64,000 nt of DNA from JAGQPD01 sp020426865 (GTDB lineage Bacteria; Planctomycetota; Planctomycetia; Pirellulales; Pirellulaceae): positions 1 to 64,000 of the forward strand of contig JAWKTN010000008.1 of assembly GCA_041399065.1 (NCBI GenBank). The letters are read 5' to 3'. The notes below the pieces were generated by a model. It saw only the letters and a list, made by a program, of their open reading frames with translations, searched no databases and had not been told where the DNA came from. Both the position numbers and the translations under genes were made by a program. This document shows, one piece after another, positions 1-9,059 of the stretch (positions within the stretch are counted from its first letter, which is position 1; the number at the start of each line of letters is the position of its first letter).

Positions 1-707
1 TCGGGGCCAGGTGCGCCCCGGTTCCCTTTGACTTGATGCCAGGCATACCGAATGTTGAACCCTGGTCGACCGACGACGAATACGAGTACCGCGCTGCTTA
101 GTACGACTGCGATTTGGGCGCTGGACCGTAACACAATTGCGTCGGGCCTTCGGCCCTTGGAGGAAAATTCCAGGCGCGCTACTCAAGTGGGCAAGCAGGG
201 ATGACTGGGGAGGAGATCGGCGGCGCAACTTGGATGCCTCGTGGTTCGAGGTATGCGTCGGCTGACTCGACGTGGTCGCGGTGAACGGGCTGACTCTTGA
301 CCAATCAGAAACACTCGGGACGATTGTTCGACACTGCCCAACGCGGCATTTCCTCAGCCGAGTGCCTTACGCCGCGACGCAGTCTTGCTGGCTTCCGATA
401 TGCCGCGTCTATCTAGATCGGTAGCGCGGCTGGAATCTGCCTACGGTCTCGCATCAGGCTCCCGGCGTCGGGTGGCCTGTGCTGCGACAATGGTGCTGCT
501 CCCGCCGCTGCTCCTTCACCCCAACCCTGTCCCCCATAAGGAGTTGCAGCGACGTGCAACAGGGGTGTGTCGCGTGTTCGGCGTAACTCCTTACGAGGGA
601 GAGGGGCCACGTACAATGTCGTTTCAGCCAACATTGCGGGCAGTGCGGAGACCGGCGATACTGTAAGCACCTGTGCTTTCTGTTGCGGCAGGAAGCCGTT
701 CTCGCCG
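1..707. other. Intergenic region, no supported gene
   Basis: No convincing coding frame is visible here. Two small hairpins can be seen. CGGGGC (2-7) pairs with GCCCCG (15-20) and might be the terminator of a gene that ends before the window. GGGCC (144-148) pairs with GGCCC (152-156) around a TTC loop. One copy of the dispersed 21-bp repeat lies at 234-254. Short open frames between 385 and 820 occur on both strands but none has recognisable domains or a ribosome-binding site. The open frame of the next gene extends upstream to a GTG at 567, but that stretch does not look like part of the protein. Confidence 0.6.
234..254 (+). repeat. Dispersed 21-bp repeat, copy 1
   Basis: It carries the 12-base core GGTTCGAGGTAT shared by all five copies in the window. 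The left arm reads ATGCCTCGT, so the palindrome is imperfect. It sits in a long non-coding stretch at the window start. The other copies are at 16166, 23130, 29955 and 54890. Confidence 0.75.
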
Positions 708-3473
708 ATGGCGATGTTCGAGGAGTGTTTCGTGGCAAGACGATATTGTGATCGCCGTACATGTCTTGGACTTGTATTTCGAGCATTTATTGGATGCTTG
801 GTTGGAACGATCACAAGCATTGCGATGGATGCGGCCGAAGCCGGTCCCGAGTTCTTTCGGGGATTGAACCTGAATGGGCCGGCAGTGACGATCGACGGGA
901 ATCAGTGGGAAGGCAAGAGTTCGCATCGGTACATTTGCAGTGATAAGGCATTTGAGAATCAGTCTGTTTCGCTGATCCCCGCGACGGATGTTGAGCGAAC
1001 TCAAATGATCCGTAGCAGCCGGTGGGGAGGCAACCGCATCACACTGACAGAGATTCCTACTGGAACGTATTCGCTGTTTCTCTATGTGTGGGAAGACAAC
1101 GATAGCGAGCAGTATTCGATCTCTGTCAACGGGCAGCAGGTGGTCGCTCGTTACAACAGTGGTACGAAGGGCCATTGGGAGAAGCTGGGGCCATGGTACG
1201 TTTCGCCACGAAACAACGAACTCGTCGTGACGAGCAAGGGGGGGGCGGCGAATTTTTCGGGCATGGAGATTTGGCGGGGCCGGTATGACGGTATCACGGA
1301 GTCGATCCGCGAAGACGACCTCACCTTTTTTGAAAATCGTGTTCGCCCGTTGCTGGCTACAAAGTGTTATGCCTGCCACAGTGCCGAGTCTACAGAGTTG
1401 CAGGGTGAGTTGCTGGTCGATTCGCGCGCTACGATTCGCCGTGGTGGGCAGAGTGGGCCTGCTGTCATTCCTGGCAATCCGGACAAGAGTCTGTTAATCG
1501 AGGCGGTTCGCTATACGAATGACGACATGCAGATGCCTCCCGACGAAAGACTGTCCGATGCGGAGGTTGCGGATCTCGAGCATTGGGTAACGATCGGTGC
1601 TCCCGACCCACGTTCTACGGCGACGAAACACGCTGGAAAGCAGATTGATGTGGCGGCGGCGCGAGAATTCTGGTCGCTGCGACCGATTGTCGATCCGTCG
1701 CTTCCAGCCGTGAAGGACGCCAACTGGCCACAAAGCGAGATTGATCGATTTGTTCTCGCTCGATTGGAGTTGCATGGCCTCACGCCGGCGGGCGATGCCG
1801 AGCCGCGGGTGCTCATCCGCCGTGCCACTTACGACTTAACCGGCCTGCCACCGACCCCGGAAGAGGTCGAACGTTTTGTGCGCCAGTGGGCCGACAGTCC
1901 GCAGGCTGTTTATCGTGACTTGGTCGACCGGTTGTTGGCTTCGCCAAGATACGGTGAGCGTTGGGGACGCCATTGGCTGGACATTGTGCGCTATGCCGAT
2001 ACGGCTGGCGACAATTCGGATTATCCGGTCCCGCAGATGTATCGCTATCGCGACTGGGTGATCGAAGCTTTCAATCGTGACATGCCGTTCGACGAATTCG
2101 TTCGCGACCAATTGGCAGGTGACTTGCGAGCCGGCGAAGCTGCGACGGATGAACAGCGACATCGTCGGATCATTGCCACCGGTTATCTTGCCAACGCACG
2201 ACGATTTGGCTCGCGCGTGGATGATTACCCGTGGCATCTGACGTACGAGGACACGATCGACAACCTTGGACGCGCGTTTCTCGGTACGTCGTTGGGATGC
2301 ACTCGCTGTCACGACCATAAATTCGATCCGTTCACAACACGCGACTATTATGCGTTGTACGGTATCTTTGCGAGCACACGCTATCCGTGGCCAGGGATCG
2401 AATTGGACAAAAAGCAGCGTGACTTCGTGCCGCTGGACGGAAAAGGTGCGACCGCCTATGCCGTCGCAGAGACGTCGACGCCGGCCGACGCCGCCGTACA
2501 GTTCAAGGGAGACCCGGGTAAGCCAGGCGATTTCGTCCCCCGCGGTTTTCCGATGGTGCTTGGTGGTGCCCAGCTTCCGGAGAACTGTCGCGAAAGTGGT
2601 CGCCGCGAGTTGGCTGAGTGGATTCTGTCGCGAGACAATCCCCTTACGTCGCGTGTGCTGGCAAACCGGATTTGGCATTACCATTTTGGTCGTGGCATTG
2701 TGCCGACACCGAACGATTTTGGAAAGCAAGGCAAACCACCGACGCACCCCCAACTGCTCGATTATCTGGCAATGCGATTACGTGACGATGGCTGGTCGAT
2801 CAAGTCAATGCATCGGCGGATCATGCTCTCGCGTGTCTACCGGCAATCCGGAATTCGCAGTTCGGAAGCGATGGCTGCCGATCCGGAGAATCTTTGGCTG
2901 GCCGGATTTCCTCGCCAGCGATTGGCGGCCGAAGCCGTCCGCGATACTCTGCTGTTGCTCGGTAGCAATTTGGATCTGTCGCCAGCGGAGCCTCATCCGT
3001 TTCCACCGATGGATCAATGGAACTTCACGCAACATAAGCCGTTCAAGGCCGTTTACGAGTCGAACCGACGTAGTGTCTATCTCATGACCCAGCGCATTCA
3101 GCGTCATCCTATGTTGGCCATCTTCGACGGAGCTGATCCATCCACCAGCACCGCTGCTCGGATGACAAGCACGACGCCGCTACAAGCACTTTATTTGCTG
3201 AACGACCCACTCGTGCATGATCAATCCGAAAGAATCTCGGAACGAATCGTGGCTGCCTCGACTGACATCGACGACCGCATTGGCTTCGCTTACGAGCTGC
3301 TGTTTGCTCGTCCTGCCGAACCAGATGAGCGGCTGGTTGCACACGATTTCCTCTTTGATGCTGGCCGAGTGTTGCGAAACGCCGGCGTTTCTGCCGATCA
3401 AGTTGAAGCCGAGACATGGCAAGCTTACACCCGTACGCTGTTGAGATTAAATGAATTTGTGTATGTCGAATGA
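708..3473 (+). CDS. PSCyt1 / DUF1549 / DUF1553 protein with N-terminal CBM-like domain
   Basis: Planctomycete-type cytochrome protein of 921 residues, function not established for the family. After a hydrophobic segment (about residues 17-35) comes a beta-rich, carbohydrate-binding-like region (about 45-190). A single haem-type motif CYACH follows at residues 220-224 (PSCyt1). DUF1549 (PSCyt2) starts near residue 322 with the typical WPQSEIDRFV and LTGLPPTPEE signatures, and DUF1553 (PSD1) near 630 contains NPLTSRVLANRIW. The open frame starts at a GTG at 567, but ATG 708 (or 714) is chosen because the upstream stretch is Cys/Arg-rich and unlike the family. The stop overlaps the next start by 4 bp (ATGA), so it is probably co-translated with the DUF1501 gene. 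Likely exported. The N-terminal sugar-binding-like part suggests a role with polysaccharides, by inference only. Confidence 0.88.
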   Translation: MAMFEECFVARRYCDRRTCLGLVFRAFIGCLVGTITSIAMDAAEAGPEFFRGLNLNGPAVTIDGNQWEGKSSHRYICSDKAFENQSVSLIPATDVERTQMIRSSRWGGNRITLTEIPTGTYSLFLYVWEDNDSEQYSISVNGQQVVARYNSGTKGHWEKLGPWYVSPRNNELVVTSKGGAANFSGMEIWRGRYDGITESIREDDLTFFENRVRPLLATKCYACHSAESTELQGELLVDSRATIRRGGQSGPAVIPGNPDKSLLIEAVRYTNDDMQMPPDERLSDAEVADLEHWVTIGAPDPRSTATKHAGKQIDVAAAREFWSLRPIVDPSLPAVKDANWPQSEIDRFVLARLELHGLTPAGDAEPRVLIRRATYDLTGLPPTPEEVERFVRQWADSPQAVYRDLVDRLLASPRYGERWGRHWLDIVRYADTAGDNSDYPVPQMYRYRDWVIEAFNRDMPFDEFVRDQLAGDLRAGEAATDEQRHRRIIATGYLANARRFGSRVDDYPWHLTYEDTIDNLGRAFLGTSLGCTRCHDHKFDPFTTRDYYALYGIFASTRYPWPGIELDKKQRDFVPLDGKGATAYAVAETSTPADAAVQFKGDPGKPGDFVPRGFPMVLGGAQLPENCRESGRRELAEWILSRDNPLTSRVLANRIWHYHFGRGIVPTPNDFGKQGKPPTHPQLLDYLAMRLRDDGWSIKSMHRRIMLSRVYRQSGIRSSEAMAADPENLWLAGFPRQRLAAEAVRDTLLLLGSNLDLSPAEPHPFPPMDQWNFTQHKPFKAVYESNRRSVYLMTQRIQRHPMLAIFDGADPSTSTAARMTSTTPLQALYLLNDPLVHDQSERISERIVAASTDIDDRIGFAYELLFARPAEPDERLVAHDFLFDAGRVLRNAGVSADQVEAETWQAYTRTLLRLNEFVYVE

Positions 3474-4870
3474 ATAAGAGCAACCACGTTCACCATTGTT
3501 GTTCTCGCCGTGAAGTCATGCGTTCATTCGCGGCGGGATCGATCATCCTGCCGGGGATGTTCGCGGAATTGCTGGCTGCCGATGCCAGTCGGCCGATGGA
3601 CCCACTCGCGCCGAAGCCCGCTCATTTTCCAGGAAAGGCAAAGTGTGTCATCTTCGTTTTCTCCAACGGTGGCGCTTCGCACATGGACACCTTCGACTAC
3701 AAGCCGGAATTGTTCCAGGCCGATGGCAAGAAGACTGGCATTGGTGGCGGACTGTCGAATCAACAGCGGGTGTTGCTCAAGCCGCTTTGGGAGTTCCGGC
3801 CAGGGGGCAAATGCGGCACGTTGGTGAGTGATTTGTTTCCCCATCTTCGCGAACTGATGGATGACATTTGTCTGATTCGTTCGCTCAATGGCAATGATAA
3901 CGAGCACTACAATGCGACATTGGGGATGCACACCGGATCGTTTTTCTTTTCGCGGCCAAGTATTGGCTCGTGGGTCAGTTACGGCTTGGGGACGGTCAAC
4001 CAGAATTTACCGTCGTTTGTCGCATTGGCACCCCAGATGCCGTACGCCGGAACGCAGATTTTCAATAACGATTTTCTGCCGGCTTATCATCAAGGTGTGC
4101 GTGTCATCGGGGGGGCCGACCCGATCCCGAATCTCACGCCACGTACGCCAATCCGCGACTTGCAGCAGTTGGAGCTGGGTCTGGCCGATGTGCTCAACAA
4201 TCGTCACCTGAACAGACATGTCGAGGACAGTGATCTGTCGGCACGCATTCGGAGCTTCGAGACAGCCTTTCATATGCAGGCCGACGCTCCCGAAGCGTTC
4301 AACGTTTCCGCCGAGGATGACCGTACGTTATCGTTGTATGGCTTGAAGCGAGGGGAAACGGAAGGGTTTGGCTGGATGTGCCTTGTGGCGCGACGACTGG
4401 CCGAACGTGGTGTGCGGTTTATCGAGCTTGTGGACGGCAGCAGCAGCAACAACTGGGATCAACACGGTAACATGGCTGAGCACGCGATTCACGCCAGGAA
4501 CATCGACCAGCCGTTGGCTGGCCTGTTGCGCGATCTTAAGTCCCGCGGCATGCTGGAGGAGACACTCGTCGTATGGACGACAGAGTTCGGCCGCACGCCG
4601 GGAGTTGACGGCGACAAGGGGCGGGGGCACCACAGTGCATGTTTTTCGTCTTGGCTGGCTGGCGGTGGTGTGAAAGGAGGCATTGCTCACGGTACCACGG
4701 ATGAACTCGGTGCGACAGTCGCAACCGACGGGGTCCACGTTCACGACTTTCACGCCACGATCCTGCACCTGTTGGGCATCGATCACACGAAACTGACCTA
4801 TCGCCACGCAGGCCGCGACTACCGACTGACCGACGTACACGGCCGTGTCGTGCAGGAATTGCTGGCGTAG
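3470..4870 (+). CDS. DUF1501 family protein
   Basis: Protein of 466 residues from the DUF1501 family, which belongs to the alkaline phosphatase / sulfatase fold superfamily. The N-terminus has an SRREVMRSF stretch followed by a hydrophobic segment, consistent with a Tat-type export signal. Family signatures visible are FSNGGASHMDTFDYKPEL near residue 63, FGRTPG near 375 and GRGHHSACFSSW near 387. ATG 3470 overlaps the preceding stop. The pairing of a DUF1549/DUF1553 gene with a DUF1501 gene is very common in planctomycetes, and a second pair occurs in this window at 44898-48978. Substrate is unknown; the two proteins probably act together at or outside the cytoplasmic membrane. Confidence 0.88.
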   Translation: MNKSNHVHHCCSRREVMRSFAAGSIILPGMFAELLAADASRPMDPLAPKPAHFPGKAKCVIFVFSNGGASHMDTFDYKPELFQADGKKTGIGGGLSNQQRVLLKPLWEFRPGGKCGTLVSDLFPHLRELMDDICLIRSLNGNDNEHYNATLGMHTGSFFFSRPSIGSWVSYGLGTVNQNLPSFVALAPQMPYAGTQIFNNDFLPAYHQGVRVIGGADPIPNLTPRTPIRDLQQLELGLADVLNNRHLNRHVEDSDLSARIRSFETAFHMQADAPEAFNVSAEDDRTLSLYGLKRGETEGFGWMCLVARRLAERGVRFIELVDGSSSNNWDQHGNMAEHAIHARNIDQPLAGLLRDLKSRGMLEETLVVWTTEFGRTPGVDGDKGRGHHSACFSSWLAGGGVKGGIAHGTTDELGATVATDGVHVHDFHATILHLLGIDHTKLTYRHAGRDYRLTDVHGRVVQELLA

Positions 4871-4950
4871 CCGCTTCCGTACGACAGGCGAACCACGACT
4901 GCCGCTGGAGTAGGTCGCAGAGGGGCGAGTTGGTCCATTTGTTGCGGTCT

Positions 4951-7791
4951 TTAGGTTTCGATTTGTTGTTCTCCGGCATTAGTCAGATCGATTCGGAGGA
5001 TTCCATCGCTGCGTTCCAGGCCCACGTTAGCGCGTAGCGTATGCCGCAATTCGAATTGCGTGAATGGATCATCCGCCGTTTCGCCGACAATCAGCAGTTG
5101 TGCAGGTGAAGTGTCAGCCAAATGCGATTGGGCCGCGGTGGGGGCCGGTCCGAAGCATTCGAGTGCGAAGTCGTTGCGGGCAAAGTAGGTCGGGCCCTGA
5201 GTCAAGACAAATGCGATATCCATTGCGGATTCAGTCTTTTTGTCTGAGAGACTTGAAGACAATGCGAGAACGGTCTGAATGGCCATTGGGACTTGGGCGA
5301 AGGCCAAAGTGATTTGATTCCCATTCTTATCGATCGCCAAGGCGCCACACGCCCTTGCTTGATCGGCGATTGCCCGAAGCCTAAATCGGGTTGTCGAATC
5401 GTTAGGGGGATGATCAAAGAGTTGGCAGGCAAGGACCGTCGCTGCTTGAATGCTCATCAGCTGATGTGGGGCGAGCAGTTCGTATGGGAACAGCGATTGA
5501 AACGCCGGGTAGGCATTGACTTGGGCAGCTGATAGGATCTCTTCCGATGCCGAACGGCGCTCGATACGGATCGTGACTTCAGCCGATTCGTGGTTGGCGA
5601 AGACCAGCTCCTGTTCATGTGTTGCCAACGTTGGCCCGCGAATATGCAAATGATCATGCAGTTCGACATCCCATCGACTTACACAGCCAAGGCCACTGAC
5701 GAAAAACGGGATTTGTTCTTCTCGCAAACGCAACAGGTAACTTCCCGCTGCCAAACGCAGTTTCACTCGCAGATGCTCAAGCGGTCGCAGCCTGATTTGT
5801 ACCAGGACATGGGGAGCATGTCCTGGCCCGCCGATACAGTAGACCGGTCGATCGAAAGCGTGCTTTGGGTCAATCTGTCGAAATAGGAGCTCGACCGATT
5901 GGGCAAAATCCACATCGTATTGGCGCCCGCACGCCACGCAATTGGCATGGGCGGCGACGTCGGCCAGAGACGGGTGACACTCGGATCGGACGCGGCACTT
6001 CGGGCAGATGATGTCCCATGAAAGTCCTAGCAAACCGTCACTTGTCAGCGCCAAGAATGTGTCCAACACGTCGTTCACTTTCAGCCCCAATCGTTTTGCG
6101 ACGACAAGGGGACGTATCGCCGCCAACTCCTGTGGCGAGCTCCGAGTTAGGTATTTTTCGAGGAGTTGGATGACGCTAGTTCGGGAAGGATGCCGGTTCC
6201 TGAGATTGTCGAGGTGCTGTTTGATCGGACGTGCTTGCTGACGACGTGCGGGTTGGGAACGGAAGGGGTCCTCACAGTGATCGATTCTCTGTGCGGCCCA
6301 TTCGTCGATATGGCGGTAGACTCGCGTAAGTGCCGACTTCGCCTTTACGCCGATTTCAAAACTAGCAGTTGCTCGTCCGACGATGCCGCGTGGATCGACC
6401 GTTATTCGATGCACGAGGCTGGTGCCAGTCCCCTCGAGTGGTTCCAATTCTACTTCACTAATCAACAACCGGAACGGGCCCTCCGAGAAAGTGCGTTCCA
6501 CGGCCAGACGCTTGCCTTCAATCCACTCAAAAGGATGTTCTTCCCATCTTATAGGAAGCCCGAAGAGTCGGAATTGGCCAAACGTCTTGATTTGGCCGTG
6601 ATCGTCCGATTCATGGACGAATTCCACGGAAGGGAGATTTGCGGCCTCGTTCAAACGGTCCGTATTGGAAACATATGGCCAGAGTTCGGTAGGAGAGCAT
6701 TCTAGTTGCCATTGGAATTCAAAACATTGAAGATTCGAATTTACCGGTACGAAAGAACGTGGATGTTGCTCGATGTTCTTGGCCGTTCCACTGAGAATCT
6801 GGGTTACGGCCTCCAACAGCGTGCGCGAATCGGGATAGCGACGAGCAGGAGTTTTTTCTAAAGCCGTAGCGACGAGAGCAGAAGTTGCGGGGGAAACTTC
6901 TGCCAGATCAGCGACGCGAGGTGGTCTCTCATGACGATGCCGCATGATCAGATTGATCGGATCTATGTCGTCGAAGGGAATTCGCCCCACTAGCAATCGG
7001 AACAGGATTGCTCCCAAAGCGTAGACGTCGGCGGCGGGCGTGACGTCCGTTGTTAGCCCTTGTTCCGGGGCCATGTATGCCGGAGTCCCAAGCATCGCGC
7101 CTGACTTTGTTACGCGAACCGATCCATCACTGCGCACGGGGCGTGCAAGCCCGAAATCGGCAACTTTGATGGTTCCAGGGATCCCCAACTTCCATCGATG
7201 GGCATCGGTCAACAGGATGTTTGCCGGTTTCAGGTCGCGATGGACAATGCCCTGTTCGTGTGGTGCGACCAACGCTAGAGCAATTTGTTTGAGGACTCGC
7301 AGTGCGGTCATTTCATCAAGACATTGATCGCTCGCAATCGCTGGCGCGAGACTCCCTCCTTCCGCCAATTCTGTAACGATGAAGTGATATGCGTCGTGTT
7401 TGCCGTAGTCCAGGAACCGGATAATATTGGGATGATCGATCTCGCGGAGAATCCGGGCTTCTCTCGCAAAACGTGTTAGATCCTCCGCAAGTGGTTGTTG
7501 AGCGTGGAGTATCTTGATCGCGACCTGCGCGCCGTCAGCGATATTGATCGCCCGAAATACAGTTCCGCTTCCCCCCGCGCCAAGTGGCGAAATGAACGCG
7601 TATTCGCATTTCTCCGATTGCAGCCGAGTGCCGGCAAGGGCGATCTTCGAAGGCTCAACAGAAAATGGAGTCGTCTCGGCTTCGGTTGGGTCACGGTCTG
7701 AACGTCGATCTCGCATCGTCGGTCCGTTTGTTTCAGGGCGTTCAGCGAGCCGCGAACGCGCAGCGGATGGGACTCCCGATTTCGCCGCCAT
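4951..7791 (-). CDS. Ser/Thr kinase with SRPBCC, DUF5939-like and degenerate cyclase regions
   Basis: Protein of 946 residues. The kinase domain (about 62-335) looks active: Gly loop GAGGSGTV at 71-78, Lys93 in AIKIL, HRDLKPAN from 184, DFG at 212-214 and APE at 241-243. Residues about 352-505 resemble an SRPBCC/START-like ligand-binding fold. A zinc-ribbon-like part with C596, C599, C618 and C621 lies inside a region that matches my memory of DUF5939, a domain usually placed before class III adenylate cyclases. The last 170 residues follow the cyclase layout (FQSLFPYELLAPHQ, then an FG..P.A motif and AQLLIVGE), but the metal-binding aspartates are not where expected, for instance GN in place of GD near 824. 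ATG 7791 is used; Met26 (7716) is an alternative start. It is divergent from a sigma factor gene, an arrangement common in planctomycetes. Confidence 0.85.
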   Translation of the reverse strand: MAAKSGVPSAARSRLAERPETNGPTMRDRRSDRDPTEAETTPFSVEPSKIALAGTRLQSEKCEYAFISPLGAGGSGTVFRAINIADGAQVAIKILHAQQPLAEDLTRFAREARILREIDHPNIIRFLDYGKHDAYHFIVTELAEGGSLAPAIASDQCLDEMTALRVLKQIALALVAPHEQGIVHRDLKPANILLTDAHRWKLGIPGTIKVADFGLARPVRSDGSVRVTKSGAMLGTPAYMAPEQGLTTDVTPAADVYALGAILFRLLVGRIPFDDIDPINLIMRHRHERPPRVADLAEVSPATSALVATALEKTPARRYPDSRTLLEAVTQILSGTAKNIEQHPRSFVPVNSNLQCFEFQWQLECSPTELWPYVSNTDRLNEAANLPSVEFVHESDDHGQIKTFGQFRLFGLPIRWEEHPFEWIEGKRLAVERTFSEGPFRLLISEVELEPLEGTGTSLVHRITVDPRGIVGRATASFEIGVKAKSALTRVYRHIDEWAAQRIDHCEDPFRSQPARRQQARPIKQHLDNLRNRHPSRTSVIQLLEKYLTRSSPQELAAIRPLVVAKRLGLKVNDVLDTFLALTSDGLLGLSWDIICPKCRVRSECHPSLADVAAHANCVACGRQYDVDFAQSVELLFRQIDPKHAFDRPVYCIGGPGHAPHVLVQIRLRPLEHLRVKLRLAAGSYLLRLREEQIPFFVSGLGCVSRWDVELHDHLHIRGPTLATHEQELVFANHESAEVTIRIERRSASEEILSAAQVNAYPAFQSLFPYELLAPHQLMSIQAATVLACQLFDHPPNDSTTRFRLRAIADQARACGALAIDKNGNQITLAFAQVPMAIQTVLALSSSLSDKKTESAMDIAFVLTQGPTYFARNDFALECFGPAPTAAQSHLADTSPAQLLIVGETADDPFTQFELRHTLRANVGLERSDGILRIDLTNAGEQQIET

Positions 7792-8085
7792 GCCGACCAG
7801 GCGCGGGTCCTAGTCCGAATTCTCTCGCAAGGAGAGTCTCCTGTCCAGACCGCTCTGCGTTGGCCTCGATCTTCGATGGAGGTTGACCGGACGAACCCAA
7901 GCATGACACACAATCGCATATTTTTTTCCTGACTGCCCTCGTTTTGGCGATGCAGCGCAGCGCCACGCTTGTTTTGGGGTAGATCTGTTGATGAGTTGCC
8001 ATTGATGAGTAAAGCCTGTGTAAGGCGGACGGCATCGGTTGGTGATACCAGTCGTACTGAATTGATGAGCGGCAACCGGATTTTC

Positions 8086-8114
8086 TTGACACGCGAACGC
8101 TAATTGCGTAATGT
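8086..8114 (+). promoter_or_regulatory. Sigma-70-type promoter for the sigma factor gene
   Basis: TTGACA at 8086-8091 and TAATGT at 8109-8114 are separated by exactly 17 bp. The predicted transcript would begin near 8121, about 40 nt before the ATG at 8160. It lies in the 368-bp divergent region (7792-8159) between the kinase and sigma genes, in which I see no other gene. A promoter for the kinase on the opposite strand was not identified. Confidence 0.6.
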
Positions 8115-8159
8115 GTCGGTGATCCGCCAGCCGCTGGAAAGATCGCAAGGGAGCGTGCG

Positions 8160-8873
8160 ATGGATTTTCCTACCACTCGTTGGACCCTCGTCGCCAGAGC
8201 GGCTGAAGGCCTTCAATCCGATCAACGCGAGGCACTGAACGAGTTGCTCGCTCAATACTGGCCTATTCTTCGCGCCAAGTTGATGGTGTATCGCCAGCTG
8301 CCGCGACATGACGCCGACGACCTCGTACAGGACTTTCTAACATCGGAGGTACTCGGACGTGACCTGTTGAATATGGCCAGCAAGGACCGTGGACGTTTGC
8401 GGTCGTTTCTCTCCAAAGCCTTGTTGAATTTCGCATCCAAGCAAGTTCGTCGACGATTTGCGGCGAAACGGCAGATGGACCGGGCCACGTCATTGAACGA
8501 TATGAGTGGATTTGAGCCGGTTGACCGAAGTCACGCGGCGATGCAATTCGACACAGCTTGGGCAAGAGAAGTGTTGGCTACGGCCCTTGCGGAGACCGAG
8601 AGGCAGTGTGAGCAGAATGAACGGCATGATTTGTGGCGAGTTTTCGAAGCTCGCGTCGTACGGCCTATTCTTGATGGACTCGAGCCAACCCCTTACGAAG
8701 CCCTCGTCGGCGAACTCGGCTACCGCGACTCGGCGGCAGCTCAAAATGCGCTCGTCACATCCAAACGTACTTTTATGCGCGTGATGCGGCAACTCTTAAG
8801 CGGTCAGACCGACGACGATTCCGCGATCGAGGAAGAGATCCAAAACCTGATTATCGTGTTGGCCAAATATTGA
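8160..8873 (+). CDS. RNA polymerase sigma factor, ECF-like, planctomycete type
   Basis: Protein of 237 residues. The N-terminus MDFPTTRWTLVARA and the region-2-like stretch HDADDLVQDFLTSEVLGRDLL (about 50-72) are typical of the ECF-like sigma factors that planctomycetes encode beside Ser/Thr kinases. Residues 180-215 (PTPYEALVGELGYRDSAA onward) fit a region 4 helix-turn-helix. ATG 8160 follows an AAGGGAG sequence at a suitable distance. It is divergent from the multidomain kinase at 4951-7791; the kinase may control this factor, as proposed for such pairs, but the sequence does not prove it. Target promoters are unknown. Confidence 0.85.
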   Translation: MDFPTTRWTLVARAAEGLQSDQREALNELLAQYWPILRAKLMVYRQLPRHDADDLVQDFLTSEVLGRDLLNMASKDRGRLRSFLSKALLNFASKQVRRRFAAKRQMDRATSLNDMSGFEPVDRSHAAMQFDTAWAREVLATALAETERQCEQNERHDLWRVFEARVVRPILDGLEPTPYEALVGELGYRDSAAAQNALVTSKRTFMRVMRQLLSGQTDDDSAIEEEIQNLIIVLAKY

Positions 8874-9059
8874 CGAGGGCAACTCGTTGATCTTCATCAC
8901 TATTGCTCATTTCGCGCTCCCGTAGCTTGGAACTCAATCGGAAGCGGAACGTAATCCATTTTTTCACCTTTCCGTTTTCTTAAGCGCGCAGGATCTGCAT
9001 CGGAAAGGGTCAGATGAGACGGGGACACATGGACACAACTCGAAATGGAGTACGTCAAC

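Noticed and set aside
567..707. Upstream extension of the first PSCyt gene from GTG 567
   Set aside because: The added residues are unlike a signal peptide or family members, while ATG 708 leads directly into a hydrophobic segment.
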